From Gammaproteobacteria bacterium (GTDB lineage Bacteria > Pseudomonadota > Gammaproteobacteria > Magnimaribacterales > TMED112): a stretch of 7,636 nt of DNA. Under the pieces are notes generated by a model. That model was not told where the DNA came from. It did no database searches and was given only the letters and a program-made list of their open reading frames with translations. Made by a program: the position numbers and the translations under genes. Where the stretch lies: the NCBI GenBank assembly GCA_002684055.1, contig NYUL01000062.1:3882-11517 (forward strand), given 5' to 3'. Shown piece by piece: positions 1 to 7,054 of the stretch (its first letter is position 1; each line of letters begins with the position of its first letter).

Positions 1-503
1 ATAAAAGCATCATGGCCTGCTTTACCTAAACCCAATACATTGGAAATATGAATATCATCATTTTCTCTAGCTCCATTTCTCATAACTATTTTATTAAGTG
101 CAGAACCAAAAACTGTTACACAAATATTTAGTGGTCCCTTTGAAAGGTCGCCACCAATAAGTTTTGTATTATGTAGCTTATTGAATTCATTAATACCAGT
201 TGTGAAATCACTAAACCACTCATCTGATGGATCAGGATGAGTAATGCTGAGTAAATACCCTTCTGGATATGATCCCATTGCAATAATGTCAGAAGCAGCA
301 ATAGCTATAGACCTATATGCAATGAAATATGGATTTAAATCTTTTGGAAAATGGATTCCCTCTACAGAACTATCAGTGGAAGTAAGCAGATCACTACCTG
401 CTTTAATTATTGCACAATCGTCACCGACCCTAAGTGGAAACTTTTCACTTACTTCAGTGCAAGGCTTAATGTATTGGTCTAGAAAATATGCTTCTTTATT
501 CAC
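1..503 (-). CDS. thiL: Thiamine-monophosphate kinase ThiL, 3' end outside the window
   Basis: ThiL phosphorylates thiamine monophosphate with ATP to give thiamine pyrophosphate, the last step of cofactor synthesis in the cytosol. Reading leftward from 503 gives 167 codons plus two bases, open to the edge. The family's metal and nucleotide landmarks are in order: GDD at residues 27-29, STDSSVEGIHF at 42-52, the helix ASDIIAMG at 70-77, IGGDLSKGP at 116-124, and RNGARENDD at 142-150. Full ThiL is usually about 320 residues, so roughly the N-terminal half is here. The start is GTG; its G is the last base of the thiolase TAG stop, so translation is probably coupled to the thiolase. No closer ATG fits the family N-terminus. 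One oddity is that the loop normally reading like GTxGDSxAG is SNVLGLGKAG here. The kinase call is confident. Confidence 0.93.
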   Translation of the reverse strand, partial: MNKEAYFLDQYIKPCTEVSEKFPLRVGDDCAIIKAGSDLLTSTDSSVEGIHFPKDLNPYFIAYRSIAIAASDIIAMGSYPEGYLLSITHPDPSDEWFSDFTTGINEFNKLHNTKLIGGDLSKGPLNICVTVFGSALNKIVMRNGARENDDIHISNVLGLGKAGHDAF

Positions 504-1693
504 TAAGAAGGGTATCTTTCGAACAGGCCAGCTGCTCCCATACCACCACCAACACACATAGTAACAACACCAAATTGTTGATCTCTATTTTCTAATTCTC
601 TTACTAGGTGCCCGGCTAATCTAGATCCTGTCATGCCAAAAGGATGGCCTATAGCTATAGACCCACCATCAACATTTAATCTATCCATCGGGATCCCTAA
701 CTCATCACGACAATAAACCACTTGCACAGCAAAAGCCTCATTTAATTCCCACAAACCAATATCCTCGATACTAAGTTTATTTTGTTCAAGCAATTTTGGT
801 ATAGCAAAGACTGGACCAATACCCATTTCATCTGGATTGCAACCAACAGTAGTGAACCCTCTAAAGTAAGCTTTAGGCTTTAACCCTAAATCTAGTGCTT
901 TCTCTTCAGACATTACAAGTGTAATTGATGCACCATCAGACATTTGGGAAGAGTTTCCTGCTGTCACACTACCATTCTCATCAAAGACTGGTTTAAGAGA
1001 AGATAGTCCTTCTATTGTTGTAGATGGTCTATTACATTCATCTTTAACACATTCAGCTTCAACCATTTTTTGCTCACCAGTTTCTTTATTTGTAAGCATC
1101 ATTTGCGTCTTCATTGGCACAATTTCATCATCATATCTACCTGCTTCCTGTGCTTCTGCGGTCCTTAGTTGGCTATGCAAGGAGTACTCATCTTGAGATT
1201 CTCTTGAAACGTTATATCTCTTGGCTACTACTTCTGCAGTAGTGCCCATAGGAAAATAAATTCCTGGGTTTTCTGCATTAATTTTGTCATTTACAAAACC
1301 ATTCATATTCATGTTTGGTGTAGTCATAGTTATGGATTCAACTCCACCAGCAATAATGGTATCGTACCCACCTGCCATAATTTGGCCAGCTGCCATTGAT
1401 ATTGTTTGTAAGCCTGATGAGCAGTATCTATTAACTGTCGTACCGCCAACTGTTATAGGTAATTTGGATAGAATTACTGCATTTCTACCAATGTTATGTC
1501 CTGTTGCTCCTTCTGGATTACCGCAACCCATGATGACATCTTCTACTGCATCTGCAGGAAGATTAGGGTTTCTAGCAAGCATCTCATCTATTAGGTGTGA
1601 AATCATATCGTCACCCCTGGTCATATTAAAAGTCCCTCTAAATGACTTCGCTAATCCTGTTCTTACGCTATCAACTATTACTACATTTTTCAT
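503..1693 (-). CDS. Acetyl-CoA C-acyltransferase (thiolase)
   Basis: A 396-residue thiolase, the normal length for the family. These enzymes either cleave 3-ketoacyl-CoA with CoA (beta-oxidation) or condense two acetyl-CoA. The catalytic residues are visible: the acyl-accepting Cys91 in NRYCSSGLQT, His350 in GGSIAIGHPFGMTGSR, and the proton-transfer Cys380 in CVGGGMGAAG. NEAF (318-321) and the GIGP loop (291-294) are also present. The ATG at 1693 has a GGAGA ribosome site eight bases upstream. It lies 21 bases after the small LETM1-like gene, and its stop shares one base with thiL, so the three probably form one operon. No FadB-type hydratase/dehydrogenase partner is adjacent, so the sequence does not settle whether it is degradative or biosynthetic, nor its chain length. 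The HPFGMTG form suggests the broad acyltransferase group rather than classical PhaA; that is inference. Confidence 0.93.
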   Translation of the reverse strand: MKNVVIVDSVRTGLAKSFRGTFNMTRGDDMISHLIDEMLARNPNLPADAVEDVIMGCGNPEGATGHNIGRNAVILSKLPITVGGTTVNRYCSSGLQTISMAAGQIMAGGYDTIIAGGVESITMTTPNMNMNGFVNDKINAENPGIYFPMGTTAEVVAKRYNVSRESQDEYSLHSQLRTAEAQEAGRYDDEIVPMKTQMMLTNKETGEQKMVEAECVKDECNRPSTTIEGLSSLKPVFDENGSVTAGNSSQMSDGASITLVMSEEKALDLGLKPKAYFRGFTTVGCNPDEMGIGPVFAIPKLLEQNKLSIEDIGLWELNEAFAVQVVYCRDELGIPMDRLNVDGGSIAIGHPFGMTGSRLAGHLVRELENRDQQFGVVTMCVGGGMGAAGLFERYPS

Positions 1694-1701
1694 TTTTAAA
1701 A

Positions 1702-1706
1702 TCTCC
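1702..1706 (-). promoter_or_regulatory. Shine-Dalgarno site of the thiolase gene
   Basis: On the minus strand this reads GGAGA, eight bases before the ATG at 1693. It lies in the 21-base gap between the small upstream gene and the thiolase. It supports the annotated thiolase start and shows the gene is translated independently, not only by coupling. Confidence 0.75.
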
Positions 1707-1714
1707 GGAATGAA

Positions 1715-2026
1715 TTATTTTAACTTGTTTTCCTCATCATTTAAATCAAGTTTTTTATACCAGCTTGGAATAATATCAATGCCAAGCCTTTCGGCTCTCT
1801 TGAATAAGTAAGGTATTGTAATTGGAGAAAATGGTAGGATTAACAAAATACCAAAACCAGCGCCTTTTAAAATTTCCCTGAGCTGTTTATTGGCTAACTT
1901 TAAATAAATTTTATCCTCAGTCTCTAGGTATTTATAAAAATTATCGAGCATCTCAGTATTGGCTTCATTTTCTTCCCTGAGAGCGTTCACTAAATTTTCT
2001 AAATATTTATTAATTCTTTTCTCCAA
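1715..2026 (-). CDS. Uncharacterised small protein with a LETM1-like segment
   Basis: A 103-residue protein of unproven function. Residues 1-50 are highly charged and look helical, possibly a coiled coil. Residues 54-75 form one hydrophobic segment with the pattern GAGFGILLILPFSPITIP. It is followed by a basic stretch and IDIIPSW at about 82-88. The order hydrophobic segment, P-x-x-x-P, basic helix, then [LI]-[LI]-P-[ST] resembles the membrane part of LETM1-domain proteins, but far shorter; this likeness is from memory and tentative. The reading frame opens at a TTG (2026-2024) lying in the T-tract of the preceding terminator, with no ribosome site before it. GTG at residue 13 is an alternative start, as is a rare ATT at residue 5 placed six bases after a GGAG. 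It precedes the thiolase by 21 bases. It is probably real, because it sits in-line in a compact operon and encodes a structured protein. Confidence 0.7.
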   Translation of the reverse strand: MEKRINKYLENLVNALREENEANTEMLDNFYKYLETEDKIYLKLANKQLREILKGAGFGILLILPFSPITIPYLFKRAERLGIDIIPSWYKKLDLNDEENKLK

Positions 2027-2054
2027 AAAAAAACCTCTGCCGAAGCAGAGGTTT
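2025..2054 (-). terminator. Intrinsic terminator of the TonB-dependent receptor gene
   Basis: A perfect 10-base-pair inverted repeat, AAACCTCTGC (2031-2040) and GCAGAGGTTT (2045-2054), encloses a four-base loop. On the minus strand the loop is TTCG closed by a C-G pair, the very stable cUUCGg tetraloop. It is followed by nine T (2033-2025). It starts 21 bases after the receptor stop codon, so it ends that transcript. In the plus direction the hairpin is followed only by TTTCATTAT and no plus-strand gene ends here, so it is one-way. Its T-tract overlaps the TTG that opens the next reading frame. Confidence 0.92.
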
Positions 2055-2055
2055 C

Positions 2056-2061
2056 ATTATA
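2056..2061 (-). promoter_or_regulatory. Possible -10 element for the LETM1-like/thiolase/thiL operon
   Basis: The minus strand reads an exact TATAAT here, just before the terminator hairpin. I see no -35 at normal spacing and no TGn extension, so in AT-rich DNA it may be chance. If used, transcription would start at about 2048-2053 and the mRNA would begin with the hairpin itself. It is listed because the downstream operon otherwise has no evident promoter after a strong terminator. Confidence 0.3.
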
Positions 2062-2075
2062 TAAAATCTTATGTA

Positions 2076-5069
2076 TTAGAAGTTATATTGTATTGATATA
2101 CCACCATTCATTGGCTCTTGGAAATAAAGGTTATAACCACCTCCATTTGATTGAGAACCGACAAATGCACCAGTAACAATATCTTTATCTTCTATATTAT
2201 GAACATATAGATCAACCATCCATTTCCCATCAGGTGATGAATAGCTTAGATCAAAGTTCATGAAATCAAATTCATCAACTAGTTCATGATCATTATTAAA
2301 TACAGTTAGGAAGAAGTCCCCTCTATAAACATAATCAAGTCTAGCAGTTACCAGACCTTTATCATTGTTTACAACATCGACTTCGTAACCCATTGAGAAA
2401 TTCATATCAGGTACACCCGGTAACTTTCTACCAGAAAGGTCTTGAATAACAAAACCTGTGTTAGGACATGCTGGACCAACCAAAGCGTTAAATGGTTGAT
2501 TACATGTACTACCTAAACTTCTGTAGATCATGCCTACGTCTGTCATACCAAATACAACACCTTGAGAATTTCCAACAGTACTTACATCAACTGATGAAAT
2601 TCCATATGGGTTTCTTGGATCATAGTCTTCATAACCAGCAAGTTCTGAATTTTGAATAGAACCTGTAAAGTTAAATCTTGAAGACATGCTAGGTGCAAAC
2701 AATATTTCGACTTCTGCACCATTCACATCAACGTCAGAGTTGAATGTTTGTGACGCTAAACCAATAATCTTGTTTAACTGCATACCAGTAACTGCATTCC
2801 AGTATAAAGATCCATTTAATTGTAATGCTCCACCTAAGTATGTGCCTTTAGTACCAAGCTCAAATACATTGTGTATTTCAGCATCAACTAAGGATGAATT
2901 TTCACCAGGCAGCAAGTTTGATGTTGGGTTAAATCCACCGGATTTTAAACCTCTATCGAACTTAGCATATAACAAAGTACCATCTAAGAAAGAGAATCTT
3001 TCACCATCAAGTTTCTTATCTAAGATAACTCTACCTGTGAACTCAGTTAGATCTACAGACTGCTCTGGAGGATTTGGGAAACCATTAATAGTTCCGTTAT
3101 AACCAGCCAGTGATTGTGAAATATCTGTAATTCCTGAGAAAACATAATCAGTAACAGTGATTTGATTGTATCTTCCACCTATAGTTAGGTTATCAAACCA
3201 ACGATTATTTAATTCAGTATTTGTTTCGACAAATATACCAAGTGTATCGTTCTCATTTCTATTATAAGACTGGAATTGCTGTTGCCATTCAGGCAAAGCT
3301 GGAAGAATCGGAATTCCACCGCCTGCTAAAACAACGCTTGGAGGTAAAGATGCAAGTGCTCTTACCTGGTTAGCTGCATCTGTATGAGATTGAGCTACAC
3401 CAGCAACGGTACCTGCTCCAACAATTTGTGGAAGTTGTGCAGCATTACCAACAAGAACTTGTTGTGCTAATTGAGCACAATCAGTAGCTGGATCTACACA
3501 TTGGCCTGCTGCAATTAATTGCGGTATTAAAGCTGCAATTTGTGCAGGCGTTGTTGGATCATTAGTAACATAGTCTATAGCTGCGCTAACAACTCCGTTA
3601 GTAATGTTATCTACTGCTACGCCACCATATGTTGTGAAATACGTTGCCCAGAATCCTAGACCACCGTAGACACCTAAGTCAGGAAACATTCCACCGATAG
3701 GGCCTCTACTTACATCAGAGTAATATTGCATACCTGGAGAAGTAACACGATAGTTAGTTAGACCATCATTTGTATAAAGAAAGATACCACCAGTACCGTT
3801 GGTTCTGGAATCTAAATCTGAAGCTATTCTTATCTCAAACTGCTTAGTTGTGTAGTTTGAAAGAGAAGAGTCAGCTTCCTCAGTTGTTTGGAAATTTCTT
3901 TCTGTTCCAAAGATATTTGCTTGAATAGGACCCATTCTATAAGCTCTATTCGCTGCATAACCATTTAATGACTGAGAATGATCGTACTCTTGATCATTGT
4001 AACCAGCTGTCATGTATAAAGTGTAATTATCGTTTATAACATGCTCTAGTGCCAAAGCTGCACTGTAGTCATATCTGTCATTTTTTGGATTCAAAGATGA
4101 GAATGTTTGATTAATATCTTGTGGGAATATTGCACCATCTGTATAACTTAAAGATAAGTCAGGTTGAACAATATTACCTGGGTAGTTCAATGTAATAAAA
4201 TCGATTGAACCAAATGCACTAACACCTGAATGACTTGCTCCACTTGTTGGTAAGCCATCGCCCCATTGATCACAACCTAGAAGAGGGTTGATGTTACAAG
4301 CCGCTCTTTGAACTCTAAGTCTTGAATCTTCTTCTTCGTTATGAAGAACTGTTAGCTTCAATGTTGTGTCATCAGATATATCAAAAATTGTTTTCATTCT
4401 TACGCCAGAGTATTTTCTGTCGTCAATATCAGTTCCATCAAAAAGGTTTTCAGTGTATCCGTCTCTTCTTAAAGATCTGAACGAAAATCTTGTTCTAACT
4501 CTTTCACCAGCACCAAATGTCATAGCACCTGTGTATCTCTCAAGATTTTTATCACCAAATTCCGCTTTGAAATAAGCATCTACTTCTTCACCCGGATCGA
4601 CACTGTTCATAATGAAAGTACCGCCTGGGTTATTACCGCCATAAAGAGTTCCTTGTGGACCCCTTAGAACCTCAAAACTTTCTAGATCAAACAACTCGTT
4701 TTGAGCCATTTGTAGGTTACCCATAAGAATGCCGTCTTGTTGCATTGAAGCAACAGCAGCAAATGAACCACCAACTGCATAGTTGGAGATACCTCTTATC
4801 TGGACACCTGCACCAGAGAAGTTAGTTTTTTGGAAAAGAACACCTGGAACATTAAACTGAAAGTCGTAAAATTCCTTTAGGTTCTTTGATTCGATATCTG
4901 TTGCAGAAATAACTGTAACAGCTAGACCAGTATCCTGTAGAGCAGTTTCCTTTCTTAAAGCTGATGTAACAACTTCCTCAATATTTTCTGTATCAACAGA
5001 TTCAGAATTTTCTTGAGCATAAGAAAAAGAACTGACTAGCAGAACTAATATTAATAATATGTATCTCAT
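2076..5069 (-). CDS. TonB-dependent outer-membrane receptor
   Basis: A 997-residue energised importer: a 22-strand barrel closed by a plug, driven by TonB-ExbBD from the inner membrane. Residues 1-18 are a signal peptide ending SFSYA. A TonB-box-like segment IEEVVTSALRK lies at 30-40 and the plug runs to about 160, with the family signature EVLRGPQGTLYGGNNPGG at 133-150. The barrel follows and the chain ends in SIQYNF, a terminal aromatic residue as expected for BAM insertion. Three short Cys pairs (258/266, 524/531, 856/868) and an Ala/Gln/Leu-rich stretch (about 483-596) fall in presumed extracellular loops. An ATG at 5081 would add four residues (MGEY). I prefer 5069 because GGAG lies five bases before it and the signal peptide then starts MRYILL. 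No transporter or enzyme neighbour reveals the ligand. It is divergent from nth and ends at a strong terminator. Confidence 0.95.
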   Translation of the reverse strand: MRYILLILVLLVSSFSYAQENSESVDTENIEEVVTSALRKETALQDTGLAVTVISATDIESKNLKEFYDFQFNVPGVLFQKTNFSGAGVQIRGISNYAVGGSFAAVASMQQDGILMGNLQMAQNELFDLESFEVLRGPQGTLYGGNNPGGTFIMNSVDPGEEVDAYFKAEFGDKNLERYTGAMTFGAGERVRTRFSFRSLRRDGYTENLFDGTDIDDRKYSGVRMKTIFDISDDTTLKLTVLHNEEEDSRLRVQRAACNINPLLGCDQWGDGLPTSGASHSGVSAFGSIDFITLNYPGNIVQPDLSLSYTDGAIFPQDINQTFSSLNPKNDRYDYSAALALEHVINDNYTLYMTAGYNDQEYDHSQSLNGYAANRAYRMGPIQANIFGTERNFQTTEEADSSLSNYTTKQFEIRIASDLDSRTNGTGGIFLYTNDGLTNYRVTSPGMQYYSDVSRGPIGGMFPDLGVYGGLGFWATYFTTYGGVAVDNITNGVVSAAIDYVTNDPTTPAQIAALIPQLIAAGQCVDPATDCAQLAQQVLVGNAAQLPQIVGAGTVAGVAQSHTDAANQVRALASLPPSVVLAGGGIPILPALPEWQQQFQSYNRNENDTLGIFVETNTELNNRWFDNLTIGGRYNQITVTDYVFSGITDISQSLAGYNGTINGFPNPPEQSVDLTEFTGRVILDKKLDGERFSFLDGTLLYAKFDRGLKSGGFNPTSNLLPGENSSLVDAEIHNVFELGTKGTYLGGALQLNGSLYWNAVTGMQLNKIIGLASQTFNSDVDVNGAEVEILFAPSMSSRFNFTGSIQNSELAGYEDYDPRNPYGISSVDVSTVGNSQGVVFGMTDVGMIYRSLGSTCNQPFNALVGPACPNTGFVIQDLSGRKLPGVPDMNFSMGYEVDVVNNDKGLVTARLDYVYRGDFFLTVFNNDHELVDEFDFMNFDLSYSSPDGKWMVDLYVHNIEDKDIVTGAFVGSQSNGGGYNLYFQEPMNGGISIQYNF

Positions 5070-5072
5070 ATA

Positions 5073-5079
5073 CTCTCCC
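5073..5079 (-). promoter_or_regulatory. Shine-Dalgarno site that decides the receptor start
   Basis: The minus strand reads GGGAGAG here, leaving five bases between the GGAG core and the ATG at 5069. The upstream in-frame ATG (5081) overlaps this motif. Its own best site is a GAGG with an 11-base gap, which the predicted transcript would barely include. Confidence 0.65.
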
Positions 5080-5097
5080 ATAAGATATTTATCCTCA

Positions 5098-5103
5098 TAT
5101 AAT
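5098..5103 (+). promoter_or_regulatory. -10 element of the nth-glyA-nrdR-ribD operon
   Basis: An exact TATAAT in the short divergent gap, giving a predicted start near 5110 and a leader of about 30 bases before the TTG start of nth. There is no recognisable -35 (ctccca at 17-base spacing). It overlaps the opposing -10 of the receptor gene by three bases. Confidence 0.45.
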
Positions 5104-5109
5104 ATAACA
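5101..5109 (-). promoter_or_regulatory. Extended -10 element of the receptor gene
   Basis: The minus strand reads TGTTATATT, a TGn extension followed by a five-of-six match to TATAAT. The predicted start is near 5094, about 25 bases before the preferred ATG at 5069. An extended -10 lessens the need for a -35, and none is clear upstream. Confidence 0.45.
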
Positions 5110-5138
5110 ATTAACTAGGTAAGCAAACTTTTGAAACA

Positions 5139-5792
5139 TTGAGAAAAAGCGAGAAAAGAGAAAAAATAGTACAAATTTTGAATGAGCATTTCCCTGACCC
5201 GGATGTGCCGCTCGATCATGTTGATCCATTTACACTTCTAATTGCAGTTTTACTGTCTGCCCAATGCACTGATGAACGAGTTAATCAAGTAACTCCTGCT
5301 TTGTTTTTAAAGGCTTCAAACCCAGAAAAGATGCAGTTTTTAAGCCAAGAACAAATATATAAAATAATAAAACCATGTGGGCTGGGACCTCAAAAATCAA
5401 AGGCCATAAAAAAGCTTTCGCAGATCCTAGTCAATAACTATAACGGTCTTGTGCCACAAGATCTCGAATCACTAGAAACCCTACCAGGAGTCGGTCATAA
5501 AACTGCATCAGTTGTTGTTTCTCAAGCATTTGGCATACCATCATTTCCTGTTGATACTCATATCCACCGATGTGCGCAGAGGTGGGGATTATCATCTGGC
5601 AAGAATGTCTCTACTACTGAAAAAGATTTAAAGAAGTTTTTCCCTACTGAACAATGGAATAAACTTCATATCCAAATTATTATGTATGCTAGGAAGTATT
5701 GTTCTGCTAGAGGTTGCTTCGGTCTTGAATGCCCTATTTGTCGAGCTTGTTATCCTAAAAGAAAATCAAAGTTTAAACATAAAAAACCATGA
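5139..5792 (+). CDS. nth: Endonuclease III (DNA glycosylase/AP lyase)
   Basis: A 217-residue base-excision repair enzyme that removes oxidised pyrimidines and cuts the abasic site. The helix-hairpin-helix LPGVGHKTAS (115-124) carries the Schiff-base Lys121, and Asp139 lies in VDTHIHR; both match the family. LLIAVLLSAQCTDERVN (33-49) is the usual N-terminal core. The C-terminal iron-sulfur loop is unusual: cysteines are at 188, 193, 198, 201 and 204, instead of the classical C-x6-C-x2-C-x5-C. Classical positions one, three and four are kept, the second is Gly195, and 193 and 201 are extra. The start is TTG with no ribosome site, but it matches the length of E. coli Nth before the SPF/DPF motif, and the frame is closed by a TAA at 5112. 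The stop overlaps the glyA ATG as ATGA. A basic tail ends the protein. Confidence 0.93.
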   Translation: MRKSEKREKIVQILNEHFPDPDVPLDHVDPFTLLIAVLLSAQCTDERVNQVTPALFLKASNPEKMQFLSQEQIYKIIKPCGLGPQKSKAIKKLSQILVNNYNGLVPQDLESLETLPGVGHKTASVVVSQAFGIPSFPVDTHIHRCAQRWGLSSGKNVSTTEKDLKKFFPTEQWNKLHIQIIMYARKYCSARGCFGLECPICRACYPKRKSKFKHKKP

Positions 5793-7054
5793 ATGAATTT
5801 ATAAGAACTCAAAATCAGAAGATTGCTGAATATGATTCAGATTTATCAAAATTTCTAGAAGCAGAATCTAATAGACAAGAAGAACACATTGAACTAATAG
5901 CATCTGAAAACTATGCATCAAAGAGAGTGCTGGAAGCACAAGGTAGTGTGCTGACAAATAAATACGCAGAAGGCTATCCAAATAAACGTTATTACGGAGG
6001 ATGTGAGCATGTTGATGGTGCTGAGACTTTAGCCATTGAAAGAGCAAAAGCACTTTTTAATGCTAAATTTGCAAATGTGCAGCCACATTCAGGAGCATCA
6101 GCTAATGCTGCTGTTTTTCTAGCTCTATTGGAGCCGGGAGATACTTTTTTAGGTATGGCACTAGATCAAGGCGGTCATTTGACTCATGGTGCCAAGGTAA
6201 ATTTTTCAGGCAAGAATTTCAATGCAATTCAATATGGGCTTGACCCAGAAACTGGCGACATTAATTATGCAGAAGTAGCCAGACTTGCAAAAGAACATAA
6301 GCCTAAAATGATTGTTGCAGGTTTCTCTGCTTTTATGGGCGTAGTCAATTGGAAACTATTTAGAGAAATTGCTGATGAAGTCGGCGCTTATTTGCTTGTA
6401 GATATGGCCCATGTTTCAGGGTTAGTCGCAGGGGGAGTATATCCAAATCCAGTTGAATATGCGCATGTAGTAACAAGCACGACTCATAAATCTCTAAGAG
6501 GTCCTAGGTCCGGAATTATTCTTTCCAACGAGGATGAGGATTTTCAAAAGAAACTAAATTTTGCTGTCTTTCCGGGATCACAAGGCGGACCACTTATGCA
6601 TGTGATTGCAGCTAAAGCTGTTTGCTTCAAGGAAGCTATGACTCAGGATTTTAAAAACTATCAAGCACAGATAATCTCAAATGCTCAAACTATGTGTGAA
6701 AGGTTTAGTGAAAGAGGTTTTGATTTAGTTCAGCCAATCACAGAAAATCACCTAATTCTTATGGATCTTAGGAACAAAAATGTTACTGGAAAATTAGCTG
6801 AAGAACTTCTTGGAACAGTTAATATAACTGTTAATAAAAACTCAATTCCAAATGACCCTGAATCACCATTTGTCACTTCAGGTGTCAGAATCGGTACACC
6901 TGCAATGACAACCAGGGGTTTTGCTACTGAGGAAGCAATACTTGTGGCAGACCTAATATGTGATGCTATTGAAAATAAAGACAAAAATGACGAACTTGAT
7001 ATAGTAAGACAAAGGGTAAAGGAATTATGTGCCAAATTTCCTGTTTATAAATAA
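5789..7054 (+). CDS. glyA: Serine hydroxymethyltransferase
   Basis: A PLP enzyme that converts serine and tetrahydrofolate to glycine and 5,10-methylene-tetrahydrofolate, the main source of one-carbon units for thymidylate, purines and methionine. At 421 residues it is full length (E. coli 417) and alignable throughout. The PLP lysine is Lys234 in TTHKSLRGPR. Asp205 and His208 lie in VDMAHVSG, His130 in GGHLTHG, Ser39-Glu40 in ELIASENY, Tyr59 and Glu61 in TNKYAEGY, and the substrate-carboxylate Arg367 in SGVRIGTPA. The start ATG overlaps the nth stop by four bases with no ribosome site, so translation is probably coupled. Its stop shares one base with nrdR. No glycine riboswitch or own leader is possible, because nth coding sequence runs into it. 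Confidence 0.98.
   Translation: MNEFIRTQNQKIAEYDSDLSKFLEAESNRQEEHIELIASENYASKRVLEAQGSVLTNKYAEGYPNKRYYGGCEHVDGAETLAIERAKALFNAKFANVQPHSGASANAAVFLALLEPGDTFLGMALDQGGHLTHGAKVNFSGKNFNAIQYGLDPETGDINYAEVARLAKEHKPKMIVAGFSAFMGVVNWKLFREIADEVGAYLLVDMAHVSGLVAGGVYPNPVEYAHVVTSTTHKSLRGPRSGIILSNEDEDFQKKLNFAVFPGSQGGPLMHVIAAKAVCFKEAMTQDFKNYQAQIISNAQTMCERFSERGFDLVQPITENHLILMDLRNKNVTGKLAEELLGTVNITVNKNSIPNDPESPFVTSGVRIGTPAMTTRGFATEEAILVADLICDAIENKDKNDELDIVRQRVKELCAKFPVYK

Noticed and set aside
244..561. A 105-codon plus-strand open frame over thiL and the thiolase end
   Set aside because: The opposite strand encodes clear ThiL motifs and the thiolase C-terminus, so this is antisense noise.
1284..1811. A 175-codon plus-strand open frame across the thiolase start and small gene
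   Set aside because: It is antisense to the catalytic-Cys region of the thiolase, has no recognisable protein features and no ribosome site; it is a shadow of the real frame.
2031..2054. The hairpin as a two-way terminator
   Set aside because: The plus strand has no T-tract beyond TTTCATTAT and no plus-strand gene ends here.
2686..3102. A 138-codon plus-strand open frame within the receptor
   Set aside because: It lies wholly antisense to barrel coding sequence and its protein resembles nothing.
5084..5093. GATATTTATC as a possible Fur box for the receptor
   Set aside because: Only two four-base arms match GATA/TATC; the 19-base Fur pattern is absent and such matches are frequent in AT-rich DNA.
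6748..7035. A 95-codon minus-strand open frame within glyA
   Set aside because: It is antisense to the conserved GlyA C-terminal domain, including Arg367.
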